From contig NZ_SHKX01000014.1 of assembly GCF_004217445.1 (NCBI RefSeq), positions 1 to 64,000 of the forward strand: a stretch of 64,000 nucleotides of DNA. The letters are read 5' to 3'. The stretch comes from Fluviicoccus keumensis (GTDB taxonomy: Bacteria > Pseudomonadota > Gammaproteobacteria > Pseudomonadales > Moraxellaceae). Below the pieces are notes generated by a model. It was not told the DNA's origin, did no database searches, and saw only the letters and a list, made by a program, of their open reading frames with translations. Positions 16,652 to 25,263 of the stretch are shown here, in pieces (position 1 is the stretch's first letter; the number at the start of each line of letters is the position of its first letter). The position numbers and the translations under genes are program-made.

Positions 16652-18436
16652 TCAGAACGCGAAGGCTTCCGGAGCCATGTTCAGCGACTCCAGACCGGCG
16701 TCGATGATTTCGACATGAGCCTTGGTGCGCGGCAGGATCTTCTTGAAGTAGAACTGCGCGGTCTGCACCTTGGCCTTGTAGAAGGCGGCGTCGCCTTCAC
16801 CGGCGGCCAGCTTGTCCTGGGCGACCTTGGCCATCCAGGCCCACAGGTAGGCCATGGTGACGTAGCCGGAGTACATCATGTAGTCGACAGCGGCGGCGCC
16901 GGCTTCGTCCGGGTTGCTCATCGCCTTCATGCCGATACGCATGGTGATGTCGCCCCATTCCTTGTTCAGCGCGGCCAGCGGACGCACGAACTCGCCCATC
17001 TGCGCGTCACCTTCGTTGGCGGCGCAGAACTTGTGCACGACCTTGGTGAAGTTGCGCAGCAGCGCGCCCTGGGTTTGCAGGACCTTGCGGCCCAGCAGGT
17101 CCAGCGCCTGGATCTGGGTGGTGCCTTCGTACAGCAGGGCGATACGGGTATCGCGGACGATCTGTTCCATGCCCCATTCGCGGATGAAGCCATGACCGCC
17201 GTAAACCTGCACGCCGTGGTTGGCGGCTTCGTAACCGACTTCGGTCAGGAAGGCCTTGGCGATCGGCGTCAGCATCGACATCATGTCATCAGCGGTTTTC
17301 TTCTCTTCCGCCGATTCCGAGCCTTCCAGCACGTCGGTGAAGGTGGACAGCCAGTAGACCATCAGGCGGCCGCCTTCAGCGAAGGCCTTCTGGGTCAGCA
17401 GCAGCTGGCGCACGGCCGGATGGACGATGATCGGGTCGGCTTCCTTCTCGGGAGCCTTCGGGCCGGTCAGCGAACGCATCGCCAGACGATCCTTGGCGTA
17501 GGTCAGCGCGCCCTGGAAGGAACCTTCGGCGGCACAGACGCCTTGCAGCGCGGTGCCGACGCGGGCGGTGTTCATGAAGGTGAACATGCAGTTCAGGCCC
17601 TTGTTGGGGGGGCCGATCAGGAAGCCGGTGGCGCCGTCAAAGTTCATCACGCAAGTGGCGGAAGCCTTGATGCCCATCTTGTGTTCGATGGAGCCGCACT
17701 TGACGCCGTTGCGCTCGCCGGAACCCGGCATGAACTTCGGAACCAGGAACAGGGAAATGCCCTTGGTGCCCTTCGGGGCGTCCGGCAGGCGGGCCAGCAC
17801 GACGTGGACGATGTTCTCGGCCATGTCATGCTCACCGGCGGAGATGAAGATCTTGGTGCCGGAAATCTTGTAGGAACCGTCAGCCTGCGGTTCGGCCTTG
17901 GTGCGGATGATGCCCAAGTCGGAACCGGCGTGCGATTCAGTCAGGCACATGGTGCCGGTCCACTCGCCCGACACCAGCTTGGTCAGGTAGGTTTCCTTCT
18001 GTTCCGGGGTGCCGTGGGCGGCGATGGTGTTGATCGCGCCGTGCGACAGGCCGGGGTACATGGACCAAGACCAGTTGGCGGTGCCGGTCATTTCGCTCAT
18101 GGCGATGCCCAGCGAAGGCGGCAGACCCTGACCGCCTTGTTCCACCGGCGCGGCCAGCGAACCCAGGCCCAGCTCGACGAACTTGGCGTAGGCTTCCTTG
18201 AAGCCCTTCGGCGTGGTGACGACGCCATCATCAAAACCGCAACCTTCTTCGTCGCCGGAGCGGTTGATCGGGGACAGTTCGTTCTCGGCGAACTGGGCGC
18301 CGGTTTCAAGAACGCTGTTGACCAGGTCACGGTCCACTTCGGCAAAGTGAGGAAGGGACTTGTAGTGGTTTTCCACGTTCAGGACTTCGTGCATGACGAA
18401 TTGCATGTCACGGAGGGGAGCCTTATATTGTGCCAT
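16652..18436 (-). CDS. Acyl-CoA dehydrogenase, large FadE/DmdC-type (paralogue 2)
   Basis: 594 residues. It starts MAQYKAPLRDMQFV after AGAGG at about 8 nt. It shares long stretches with paralogue 1: SPINRSGDEEGC, VVTTPKGFKEA, MCLTESHAGSDLG, RTKAEPQADGSY and GHGFIREWGMEQ. The ETF-linked flavin dehydrogenase role is as for paralogue 1. The catalytic region reads YEGTTQIQALDLLGRK, so the two enzymes differ around the active site and probably in substrate. A 14-bp palindrome (18560-18573) upstream looks like an operator for a TetR-family fatty-acid or acyl-CoA regulator. Its own terminator follows. Confidence 0.93.
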   Translation of the reverse strand: MAQYKAPLRDMQFVMHEVLNVENHYKSLPHFAEVDRDLVNSVLETGAQFAENELSPINRSGDEEGCGFDDGVVTTPKGFKEAYAKFVELGLGSLAAPVEQGGQGLPPSLGIAMSEMTGTANWSWSMYPGLSHGAINTIAAHGTPEQKETYLTKLVSGEWTGTMCLTESHAGSDLGIIRTKAEPQADGSYKISGTKIFISAGEHDMAENIVHVVLARLPDAPKGTKGISLFLVPKFMPGSGERNGVKCGSIEHKMGIKASATCVMNFDGATGFLIGPPNKGLNCMFTFMNTARVGTALQGVCAAEGSFQGALTYAKDRLAMRSLTGPKAPEKEADPIIVHPAVRQLLLTQKAFAEGGRLMVYWLSTFTDVLEGSESAEEKKTADDMMSMLTPIAKAFLTEVGYEAANHGVQVYGGHGFIREWGMEQIVRDTRIALLYEGTTQIQALDLLGRKVLQTQGALLRNFTKVVHKFCAANEGDAQMGEFVRPLAALNKEWGDITMRIGMKAMSNPDEAGAAAVDYMMYSGYVTMAYLWAWMAKVAQDKLAAGEGDAAFYKAKVQTAQFYFKKILPRTKAHVEIIDAGLESLNMAPEAFAF

Positions 18437-18744
18437 GGTGATGACCTCTCTGGTGCTTGGGTCGCCTCCCTGACCGGGAAGCGGCTAACGAATCGTCTAC
18501 GGACGGAAAAGCGGTGACGTAGTGTAGAAATTGCTCGGTGCTCAACCTAGCAAATTTCATGACCGCACGGTCACGCCTTGTCCCTGCCGCGTTTACGTCC
18601 TTATTCTTGCCTGCAATCAGGACTGCGCGCGCCTGAACAATTCCTGTTTTGTCCAAGACAAATGCCGTTCAAATGCAAAACTCCATCGACAGTCCGCCGT
18701 GACGCTTTGTGGTAAAGTCCGGCGAATTTTCCGGAGAACCCGTC
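18437..18744. other. 308-bp divergent intergenic region, acyl-CoA dehydrogenase 2 / lipoprotein
   Basis: No coding frame is convincing here. The region contains the palindromic operator at 18560-18573 and must hold the promoters of both flanking genes. A possible -10 (TAAAGT near 18712) lies before the lipoprotein gene, without a clear -35. Confidence 0.5.
18560..18573. promoter_or_regulatory. Palindromic operator, TetR-family type
   Basis: TGACCG-CA-CGGTCA is a perfect inverted repeat with a 2-bp centre, about 125-137 bp upstream of acyl-CoA dehydrogenase 2 and on the other side 172 bp upstream of the lipoprotein gene. Palindromes of this form are typical of TetR-family repressors, including those that sense acyl-CoAs. 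No tetR gene is in the window, so the regulator is inferred. Confidence 0.5.
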
Positions 18745-19185
18745 ATGAAGATGAAAGCTGTTATTGCCCTGACCGTATCCGTCGGCCTGCTGAGCGCCTG
18801 CCAGATGATGAACACCGCCCCCGCTGCCGGTGGCGCGCCGCGCCCGGCCTTCAAGGACACGGTGGCGGGCATGGCCACCGTCAGCTCGCTGCTGGTGGTG
18901 CTGGAACTGCAACGCCAGAAGACCCAGGACACCCTGAAGCAGCAACGCACTTCTGACAGCATCGCCAAGTACCAGGCGCGCCTGACCGCGCTGGACGCCA
19001 TCAAGGGCAACATGGTCAGCTACTCTTCCGGCACGCTGTCGCTGGGCGACCGTATCTCGCTGGTCAACGCCAGCAGCGATCTGGCCAAGAGCAAGCTGCC
19101 GGAACACACCGACATCATCAATATGCTCAGCACGCTGGGCCAGGTGCTGATGACCACCCAGGCGCAGATGAAGGCCGGTCAGTAA
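18745..19185 (+). CDS. Small outer-membrane or periplasmic lipoprotein, unknown function
   Basis: 146 residues from ATG 18745, with GGAG about 9 nt upstream. The first 19 residues are a lipoprotein signal (VSVGLLSACQ), with lipobox LSAC placing the lipid-bearing Cys near residue 18. The mature part has an Ala/Pro linker and then long helical stretches rich in Q, K and L (LVVLELQRQKTQDTLKQQR), possibly coiled-coil. An upstream in-frame ATG at 18709 would bury the signal peptide and is unlikely. I do not recognise the family. It is divergent from acyl-CoA dehydrogenase 2. Confidence 0.75.
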   Translation: MKMKAVIALTVSVGLLSACQMMNTAPAAGGAPRPAFKDTVAGMATVSSLLVVLELQRQKTQDTLKQQRTSDSIAKYQARLTALDAIKGNMVSYSSGTLSLGDRISLVNASSDLAKSKLPEHTDIINMLSTLGQVLMTTQAQMKAGQ

Positions 19186-19304
19186 CGCCCGTCTGAATTC
19201 CCCTCGGATTTCCATCCCGGCGCAAGCTGGCACAGGACTTGCCTCATCTCAGGCAGCACGGCCCCCAGGCCGACCGTCCACTCCGGAACCGAGGGTAATC
19301 TTTC

Positions 19305-20567
19305 ATGTCGCCGACATCCGTTTTCCCGCGACACCCCATGACCGCACTGGTCCTGACTGCCGGCGGCGCGCGCGGCGCCTATCAGGCCGGCGTCCTCAAG
19401 CGCATCAGTGAACTGCCCGCGCTGGCGGACCGCCCCGCTCCGTTTCCGATCATTACGGGGGCATCGGCGGGCGCGATCAATGGCGCGGCCGTCGCCGCCC
19501 ATCATGACAACTTCCGCCATGCCGCCCAATTGTTGGTCAAATTGTGGTCCAACCTGAAGGCGCCGGATGTCTATCGCACTGATTCAGCGTCGCTGGCGCA
19601 AAACGCCGGACGGCTGGCGATGGATTTTACGCTGGGCGGTCTGATCGGCGCCGGACGGGTGCAGTCGCTGGTAGACTCGACACCGTTGTTCGGCTTCCTC
19701 GGCAAGCATTTGCAACTGGAAGGGATCCGACGGTCGGTGCGCGACGGCGGACTTTACGCCTTTGCCGTCACCGCCACCGGTTATCACTCCGGTCGCGCCT
19801 TCACCTTCATCGAGGGCAAGGACGGCCATCCCTTGTGGAACAAGAGCCGCCGCGTCGCCCTGCGCGCCGAACTGACCCTGCCGCATATCCTCGCTTCGGC
19901 GGCAATCCCGATCGTCTTTCCGCCGGTGGAACTGCCGCTGGGCGGGTCCACCGCCTATTTTGGCGACGGTGCGATGCGGCTGATCACGCCGCTCAGTCCG
20001 GCCATCCGTCTGGGCGCGGAACGCTTGCTGGCGATCGGCGTGCGCTGCCAGGAGTCGGCGGACAGCCTGCTGCGCTCGGAACTCTCGGCCGGCGAGGACT
20101 TTGTCAGCGAGCTGAAACGCCCGCCGCTGTCGCAAATTTGCGGCACGCTGATGAACGCGATTTTCCTCGATCACCTTGATGCCGACCTGGATCATCTCAA
20201 GCGGATGAACGCCTTCGTTGCCGCCTACCAGAAACTGGCCGCCTCGGTGCCGGTCATGCCCTCGGAACCGGACCACGAGCCGATGCGTACCGTCAGTCCG
20301 CTGGTGATCTCCCCGTCCGCCGATATCGCCATCATCGCCAAGACGCTGGAGCACCGAATGCCGCGCAGCGTGCGCTACCTGATGGACGGGTTGGGCACGC
20401 CCGACGCGCAAAGCGCCGACCTGACCAGCTTCCTGCTGTTCGACTCGGCCTTCACCCGCGAACTGGTGCAACTGGGCTATCGCGACGCCGCCCAGCGCAT
20501 TGATGAAATCGAGGCCTTCCTGCGCGACCCCGCCCCGGTACGCGTGACGGAGACGCAGGTCGCCTGA
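19305..20567 (+). CDS. Patatin-like phospholipase
   Basis: 420 residues. The patatin fold is shown by the oxyanion-hole glycines GGARGAYQAGVL (residues about 18-29), the nucleophile motif GASAG (Ser near 53) and the partner Asp in YFGDGAMR (near 220). Together these form a Ser-Asp dyad that hydrolyses acyl esters of phospholipids or other lipids. No signal peptide is seen, so it is probably cytoplasmic or membrane-associated. GAGGG lies about 12 nt before the start; a second ATG at 19338 is just before the conserved domain and is an alternative. It is transcribed alone, with about 120-bp gaps on either side. Confidence 0.88.
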   Translation: MSPTSVFPRHPMTALVLTAGGARGAYQAGVLKRISELPALADRPAPFPIITGASAGAINGAAVAAHHDNFRHAAQLLVKLWSNLKAPDVYRTDSASLAQNAGRLAMDFTLGGLIGAGRVQSLVDSTPLFGFLGKHLQLEGIRRSVRDGGLYAFAVTATGYHSGRAFTFIEGKDGHPLWNKSRRVALRAELTLPHILASAAIPIVFPPVELPLGGSTAYFGDGAMRLITPLSPAIRLGAERLLAIGVRCQESADSLLRSELSAGEDFVSELKRPPLSQICGTLMNAIFLDHLDADLDHLKRMNAFVAAYQKLAASVPVMPSEPDHEPMRTVSPLVISPSADIAIIAKTLEHRMPRSVRYLMDGLGTPDAQSADLTSFLLFDSAFTRELVQLGYRDAAQRIDEIEAFLRDPAPVRVTETQVA

Positions 20568-20738
20568 CCACCGCCCGGAGCCGGACTCCGGGCTTCCCCG
20601 CGCCATTCCTACCACTTGCCGCAGGCGATCATGCCCGCCCCATGGCATACCGCGACAAATCCGGTATAAATTCGCCCGCTTTTACCCCCCGCTGCCGGAT
20701 ATGATCGGCGGATGGGAAATTCAGGAGCGGCAGCAAAC

Positions 20739-21995
20739 GTGGAAGTCTATCTGGTCGGCGGCGCGGTACGTGACGCCTTGCTGGGACGCCCGGTGACGGA
20801 ACGGGACTGGGTGGTGGTCGGCGCCACCCCGGAAACGCTGCTGTCACAAGGTTACAAGCCGGTGGGACAGGACTTCCCCGTCTTCCTGCACCCCGACACC
20901 GCCGAGGAATACGCCCTCGCCCGCACCGAGCGCAAGTCCGGACACGGCTACCACGGCTTCATCTGCGACGCCACGCCCGCCATTACCCTGGAAGAAGACC
21001 TGCTGCGCCGCGACCTGACCATAAACGCCATGGCGCAACGGCCTGACGGGTCCATCGTCGATCCCTATGGCGGTCTGGCCGACCTGGAAAACCGGGTATT
21101 GCGCCATGTCTCGGCGGCCTTCGGCGAAGATCCGCTGCGGGTGTTGCGCGTCGCCCGTTTCGCCGCCCGCTATGCGCCGCTGGGCTTTACCATCGCGCCG
21201 GAAACCCTGGCGCTGATGCAGCAAATGACCCGCGACGGCGAAATCAGCCACCTGACTCCGGAACGCGTCTGGCAGGAAACCCGCAAGGCGCTGGCCGAGG
21301 ACACCCCCGCCGTCTACTTTGAAGCGTTGCGCGCCTGCGGCGCGCTGGCCGTACTGTTCCCGGAACTGAACGCCCTGTTCGGCGTGCCGCAACGCGCCGA
21401 ATTCCACCCGGAAATCGATACCGGCCGGCATGTGATGATGTGTCTGGAACAGGCGGTGCGCCTCGGCGCGAATCCGCGCACCCGTTTCGCGGTGCTGCTG
21501 CACGACCTCGGCAAGGGCATCACCCCGCCCGACATGCTGCCCCGCCATATCGGCCACGAACATCACGGCGTGCCGCTGGTGCAGGCGCTGTGCCACCGTT
21601 ACAAGGTGCCGAAGGATTACCAGCAACTGGCGGAAATCGTCTGCAAGCATCATCTGGAGGCGCATCGCGCTGTGCAGTTGCAAGGCCGCACCTTGTGGCT
21701 GAAACTGCGTGACCTGGATGCCTTGCGCCGCCCGGAGCGCTTTGCCGAATTCCTGCAGGCCTGTGAAGCGGACGCGCGCGGACGCCTCGGCTTCGAAGAC
21801 CGCGACTATCCTCAGCGCGCCTATTTCACGCAGGCGCTGGCGGTGGCCGCTGCCGTCGGCCCGCAAGACCTGCCGCACCGGGAAACCCTGCACGGCAAGG
21901 CGCTGGGCGATGCCCTGGAGCAGGCCCGCATCCATGCCCTCAACCGTTTTCGCCAGGAACACCATGAAAACAGCACCCGACTCTGTGAGGACTGA
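20739..21995 (+). CDS. cca: Multifunctional CCA-adding tRNA nucleotidyltransferase
   Basis: 418 residues from GTG 20739. This start is preferred because AGGAG lies about 11 nt upstream and homologues begin directly with the (M)EVYLVGGAVRD motif; an ATG at 20712 lacks a good binding site. The protein adds or repairs the 3' CCA of tRNAs. The nucleotidyltransferase domain shows GGAVRD, ERDWVVVG, LLRRDLTINAMA and the RVLRVARFAAR segment. The C-terminal half has an HD phosphohydrolase motif (LLHDLGKG, HEHHGVPL), as in the E. coli-type enzyme with phosphatase and phosphodiesterase activities. Its 3' end overlaps the next gene by 32 bp. Confidence 0.95.
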   Translation: MEVYLVGGAVRDALLGRPVTERDWVVVGATPETLLSQGYKPVGQDFPVFLHPDTAEEYALARTERKSGHGYHGFICDATPAITLEEDLLRRDLTINAMAQRPDGSIVDPYGGLADLENRVLRHVSAAFGEDPLRVLRVARFAARYAPLGFTIAPETLALMQQMTRDGEISHLTPERVWQETRKALAEDTPAVYFEALRACGALAVLFPELNALFGVPQRAEFHPEIDTGRHVMMCLEQAVRLGANPRTRFAVLLHDLGKGITPPDMLPRHIGHEHHGVPLVQALCHRYKVPKDYQQLAEIVCKHHLEAHRAVQLQGRTLWLKLRDLDALRRPERFAEFLQACEADARGRLGFEDRDYPQRAYFTQALAVAAAVGPQDLPHRETLHGKALGDALEQARIHALNRFRQEHHENSTRLCED

Positions 21996-22749
21996 ACCCC
22001 GGCTGGCGCTGATTACCGGCAGCGCCCGGCGCGTCGGCGCGGTCATCGCCGAAACCCTGCACGATCGCGGCTGGACGGTGTTCATCCACTACCGCCAGAG
22101 TGAAACCGATGCTGCCGCCCTCGCCGCCCGGCTGAACGCCCGGCGGCCGGACAGCGCCCGCATCCTGCAAGCCGACCTCAACCAGCCCGCCGCGCCGCAG
22201 CAATTGGCCGAGCGCGTGCTGGCGCTGACCGGCGGCCGTCTGGATGCGCTCATCAACAACGCCTCCAGCTTCTATCCCACCCCGGCGGGTAGCGCCACGC
22301 TGGAACAGTGGGACGACCTGTTCGCCAGCAATGCGCGGGCGCCCTTCTTCCTCAGTCAGACGCTGACCCCGGCGCTGGCAGCTTGCCAGGGCAGCATCGT
22401 CAACATTGTCGACATCCACGCCAGCCGCCCGTTCCGCGACTACCCGGTGTATTGCATGGCCAAGGCCGCGCTGGCGATGATGACCCGCGCCCTAGCCAAG
22501 GACCTGGCGCCGCGCGTCCGCGTCAACGGCGTGGCGCCGGGGGCGATCCTGTGGCCGGAGGAGCACAGCGAATCGGTGATTGATCCGGCCGTGCAGGCGA
22601 AAATCCTCTCCGGCGTGCCGCTGGGACGTCTGGGCGCACCCGCGGATATCGCCCGCACGGTGGCCTTCCTGGTGGAAGACGCGCCGTACATCACCGGCCA
22701 GATCATCGCTGTCGATGGCGGCCGCAGCCAGACCCTGGGTGAAGAATAA
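21964..22749 (+). CDS. Pteridine reductase / dihydromonapterin reductase-like SDR
   Basis: 261 residues from ATG 21964, with AGGA about 7 nt upstream. It is a short-chain dehydrogenase with the variant cofactor motif TGSARRVG. The Arg in place of the usual Gly marks NADPH-dependent pteridine reductases (PTR1/FolM type). Other SDR signs are LINNASSFYPT, the catalytic YCMAK (Tyr and Lys) and a C-terminal ITGQIIAVDGG. It would reduce dihydropterins such as dihydromonapterin or dihydrofolate. It overlaps cca, which implies translational coupling. The folB and folK genes lie 7 kb away. Confidence 0.88.
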   Translation: MKTAPDSVRTEPRLALITGSARRVGAVIAETLHDRGWTVFIHYRQSETDAAALAARLNARRPDSARILQADLNQPAAPQQLAERVLALTGGRLDALINNASSFYPTPAGSATLEQWDDLFASNARAPFFLSQTLTPALAACQGSIVNIVDIHASRPFRDYPVYCMAKAALAMMTRALAKDLAPRVRVNGVAPGAILWPEEHSESVIDPAVQAKILSGVPLGRLGAPADIARTVAFLVEDAPYITGQIIAVDGGRSQTLGEE

Positions 22750-22855
22750 AACGCTGTAAAAAAGTTCCCGGCAAATCCCTTATAAGGTCTATGGCCTTTC
22801 GGGCGGCAGGCCTATACTCGGAAGATAACAACGCTTATAAATCCGGAGTCCGCCC

Positions 22856-24370
22856 ATGTTTGAGTCCGCAGAAATCGGCCACAAGATTGACAAGGCCGTC
22901 TACAAGAGTGAAGAGCCCGCCCTGCGCGAAGCCTTGCTCGATGCCCAGTTCGAGATGAAGGAACGCGGGGAATTCCCGGTAGTGATCCTGATCAACGGCG
23001 TCGACGGCGCTGGCAAGGGCGAAACCGTCAACCTGCTCAACGAATGGATGGATCCCCGGCTGATTTCCACCCACGCCTTCGGTGTTCCGTCCGACGAGGA
23101 AAGTGAACGGCCGCGCATGTGGCGTTACTGGCGGGCCTTGCCGCCCAAGGGACACATCGGCATCCTGTTCGGTTCCTGGTACACCGAGCCGATCGTGCGG
23201 CGCGTCAGCGGCGAGATCAAGGCCTCGCAACTGGACCAGCAGATCGAGGACATTGTCCATTTCGAGAAGATGCTGGCGCACGAAGGCGTGATCGTGCTGA
23301 AGTTCTGGTTCCACCTGTCGAAGAACAAACAGGAAAAACGGCTGAAGCAGCTGGAAAAGGACCCGAAAACACGGTGGCGCGTGAGTGACCAGGACTGGGA
23401 AAACTTCAAGCACTACGACCGCTTCCGGGAAATTTCCGAGCACGTACTGCTGGAAACCAGTACCGGCGAAGCGCCGTGGATTGTAGTCGAGGGCGAAGAC
23501 TCCTATTACCGCAGCCTGACCGTCGGCAAACAGATCCTCACCGACATCCGCGCCCGGCTGGACCGTGACAAGCCGTCCGTAACCCCGCCCGATGTCGCGC
23601 CGCTACTGCCGCCGATCGACAACCTGCAAATCCTCGACACGCTGAAACTGGACCAGGAGTTGTCCAAGGGCGATTACGAGGAACAGCTGGAGGCGCTGCA
23701 AGGCCGCCTCAACCTGCTGACCCGGCATCCGGACTTCTGCAAGCACAGCGTCATCGCCGTCTTCGAGGGCAATGACGCCGCCGGCAAGGGCGGCAGCATC
23801 CGCCGCATCACTGCCGCCGTCGACGCCCGGCATTACAGCATCATTCCCGTCGCCGCCCCCACCGAGGAAGAACGCGCCCAACCCTACCTGTGGCGTTTCT
23901 GGCGGCATGTGCCGCGCAAGGGCCGCATCACCATTTTCGATCGCTCGTGGTACGGCCGGGTGCTGGTGGAGCGGGTGGAAGGTTTCTGCTCGGAAGCGGA
24001 CTGGATGCGCGCCTACAGTGAAATCAATGACTTCGAGGAGCAGCTCAGCGAGAACGGCGTCATCATGGTGAAGTTCTGGCTGGCTATCAGCAGCGAGGAA
24101 CAACTGAAGCGTTTCAAGGAACGCGAACAGGTCGGCTTCAAGCGCTTCAAGATCACCGACGAGGACTGGCGCAACCGCGACAAATGGGGACAGTACGTGC
24201 ACGCTGTCAGCGACATGGTTGACCGCACCAGCACCGCCGTTTCCCCGTGGACGCTGGTCGAGGCCAACAACAAGTACTTCGCCCGCATCAAGATCATGAA
24301 AACCCTGTGCGACGCCATCGAGGCCCGGCTGGGCAAGGACCGGGAAAAAGAGAAGGACAAGAAAAAGTAA
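22856..24370 (+). CDS. pap: Polyphosphate:AMP phosphotransferase (two-domain PPK2)
   Basis: 504 residues with two fused PPK2 domains. Each has a Walker-A-like loop: GVDGAGKGETV (about residues 49-59) and EGNDAAGKGGSI (about 303-314). Each also has the family arginine and lid motifs, WRYWRALPPKG and WRFWRHVPRKG, and the second domain has FDRSWYGRVLVERVEG. The two-domain form (class II) transfers phosphate from polyphosphate to AMP to make ADP. The first domain lacks the FDRSWY motif (LFGSWYTEP), so catalysis is expected in the second. GGAG lies about 10 nt before the start. It is separately transcribed from the pteridine reductase gene (106-bp gap). Confidence 0.92.
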   Translation: MFESAEIGHKIDKAVYKSEEPALREALLDAQFEMKERGEFPVVILINGVDGAGKGETVNLLNEWMDPRLISTHAFGVPSDEESERPRMWRYWRALPPKGHIGILFGSWYTEPIVRRVSGEIKASQLDQQIEDIVHFEKMLAHEGVIVLKFWFHLSKNKQEKRLKQLEKDPKTRWRVSDQDWENFKHYDRFREISEHVLLETSTGEAPWIVVEGEDSYYRSLTVGKQILTDIRARLDRDKPSVTPPDVAPLLPPIDNLQILDTLKLDQELSKGDYEEQLEALQGRLNLLTRHPDFCKHSVIAVFEGNDAAGKGGSIRRITAAVDARHYSIIPVAAPTEEERAQPYLWRFWRHVPRKGRITIFDRSWYGRVLVERVEGFCSEADWMRAYSEINDFEEQLSENGVIMVKFWLAISSEEQLKRFKEREQVGFKRFKITDEDWRNRDKWGQYVHAVSDMVDRTSTAVSPWTLVEANNKYFARIKIMKTLCDAIEARLGKDREKEKDKKK

Positions 24371-24407
24371 TCACCACAAGGGGGGCATGCCCGCGCCCCT
24401 GCCCCCT

Positions 24408-25193
24408 TCAGGCTTTCAGCCTTTCCCGGAAGAAGGCCAGCACCGTATCCAGCGCCTGACGGGTCGGATGCCCCTCACGGTCGACCAGATGCCGTGTCAG
24501 CACCGAGTGGGCGCTGAGCGGCAGCCCGTGCGGATTGAAGGGCTCGGAGTTGATCTCGATCCCCTGAAAGCCTTCGCCCAGCTCTTCGTGCAAACGCTCG
24601 AACTTGGCCTTCGGGCACATCATGTCGTGGGTGAAACGCAGCCCCAGCACCTTCAGATCTTCCTGCTGCACCCGGATCTTCACCGTTTCCAGTTCGGCGG
24701 GAGAAACATGCAGCCCGGCGCGCGCCTCGGCGGTCGCTCCGATCGGCAGTGACGGCTGGCTCAGCACCGGCGCCAGCACGCACGGTTCCACCGCCAGCGC
24801 CAGCGCGAAATTGCCGGTGAAGCACATGCCCAGCGCCCCGACTCCCGGTCCGCCGCAACGCTCATGGGCATGGCGGCACAGGCTGCGCAGCATGTCGGCG
24901 ATGGGACCGGAACTGTTGGCCTCGAACGCGGCAAACTCGCGGCGGATGCAGGCGCGGGCAATCTGGGTAGCCGCGTAGGTGGCGCTGAACGGCTTGCCGG
25001 GCGTACCGAACAGGCTGGGCATGAACACGGTAAACCCGGCCTCCGCCACCTTTTTGGCAAACTCCGCGACCTCCGGGTAGATGCCGGGCACTTCGTGCAT
25101 GATCACCACCGCCGGACCGGCGCCCTTGACGTAGAGCGGCCATTCCTGCCCCAGATAATTGAAACTTTCTTCCTCAAAACCCGGCAACGCCAT
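24408..25193 (-). CDS. Dienelactone hydrolase family protein
   Basis: 261 residues from ATG 25193, with AGGGGG about 8 nt upstream; an earlier ATG at 25220 is less likely. The alpha/beta-hydrolase fold shows VVIMHEVPGIYPE, with the Glu typical of dienelactone hydrolases, a GMCFTG nucleophile elbow with Cys in place of Ser, and a late His in LPLSAHSVLT. Members open dienelactones or related esters in the cytoplasm; the physiological substrate here is unknown. It is convergent with pap and followed on the same strand, upstream, by an AdeT-like gene. Confidence 0.85.
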   Translation of the reverse strand: MALPGFEEESFNYLGQEWPLYVKGAGPAVVIMHEVPGIYPEVAEFAKKVAEAGFTVFMPSLFGTPGKPFSATYAATQIARACIRREFAAFEANSSGPIADMLRSLCRHAHERCGGPGVGALGMCFTGNFALALAVEPCVLAPVLSQPSLPIGATAEARAGLHVSPAELETVKIRVQQEDLKVLGLRFTHDMMCPKAKFERLHEELGEGFQGIEINSEPFNPHGLPLSAHSVLTRHLVDREGHPTRQALDTVLAFFRERLKA

Positions 25194-25263
25194 CTTGGTA
25201 TCCCCCTGCCAAACCTGCACTAGATTACCGCGAAAACGCGGTCGGGCGTTGCGGAAAGGCGAC

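Noticed and set aside
16715..18517. Long plus-strand frame opposite acyl-CoA dehydrogenase 2
   Set aside because: It lacks any recognisable motif, and the minus-strand gene is a clear dehydrogenase.
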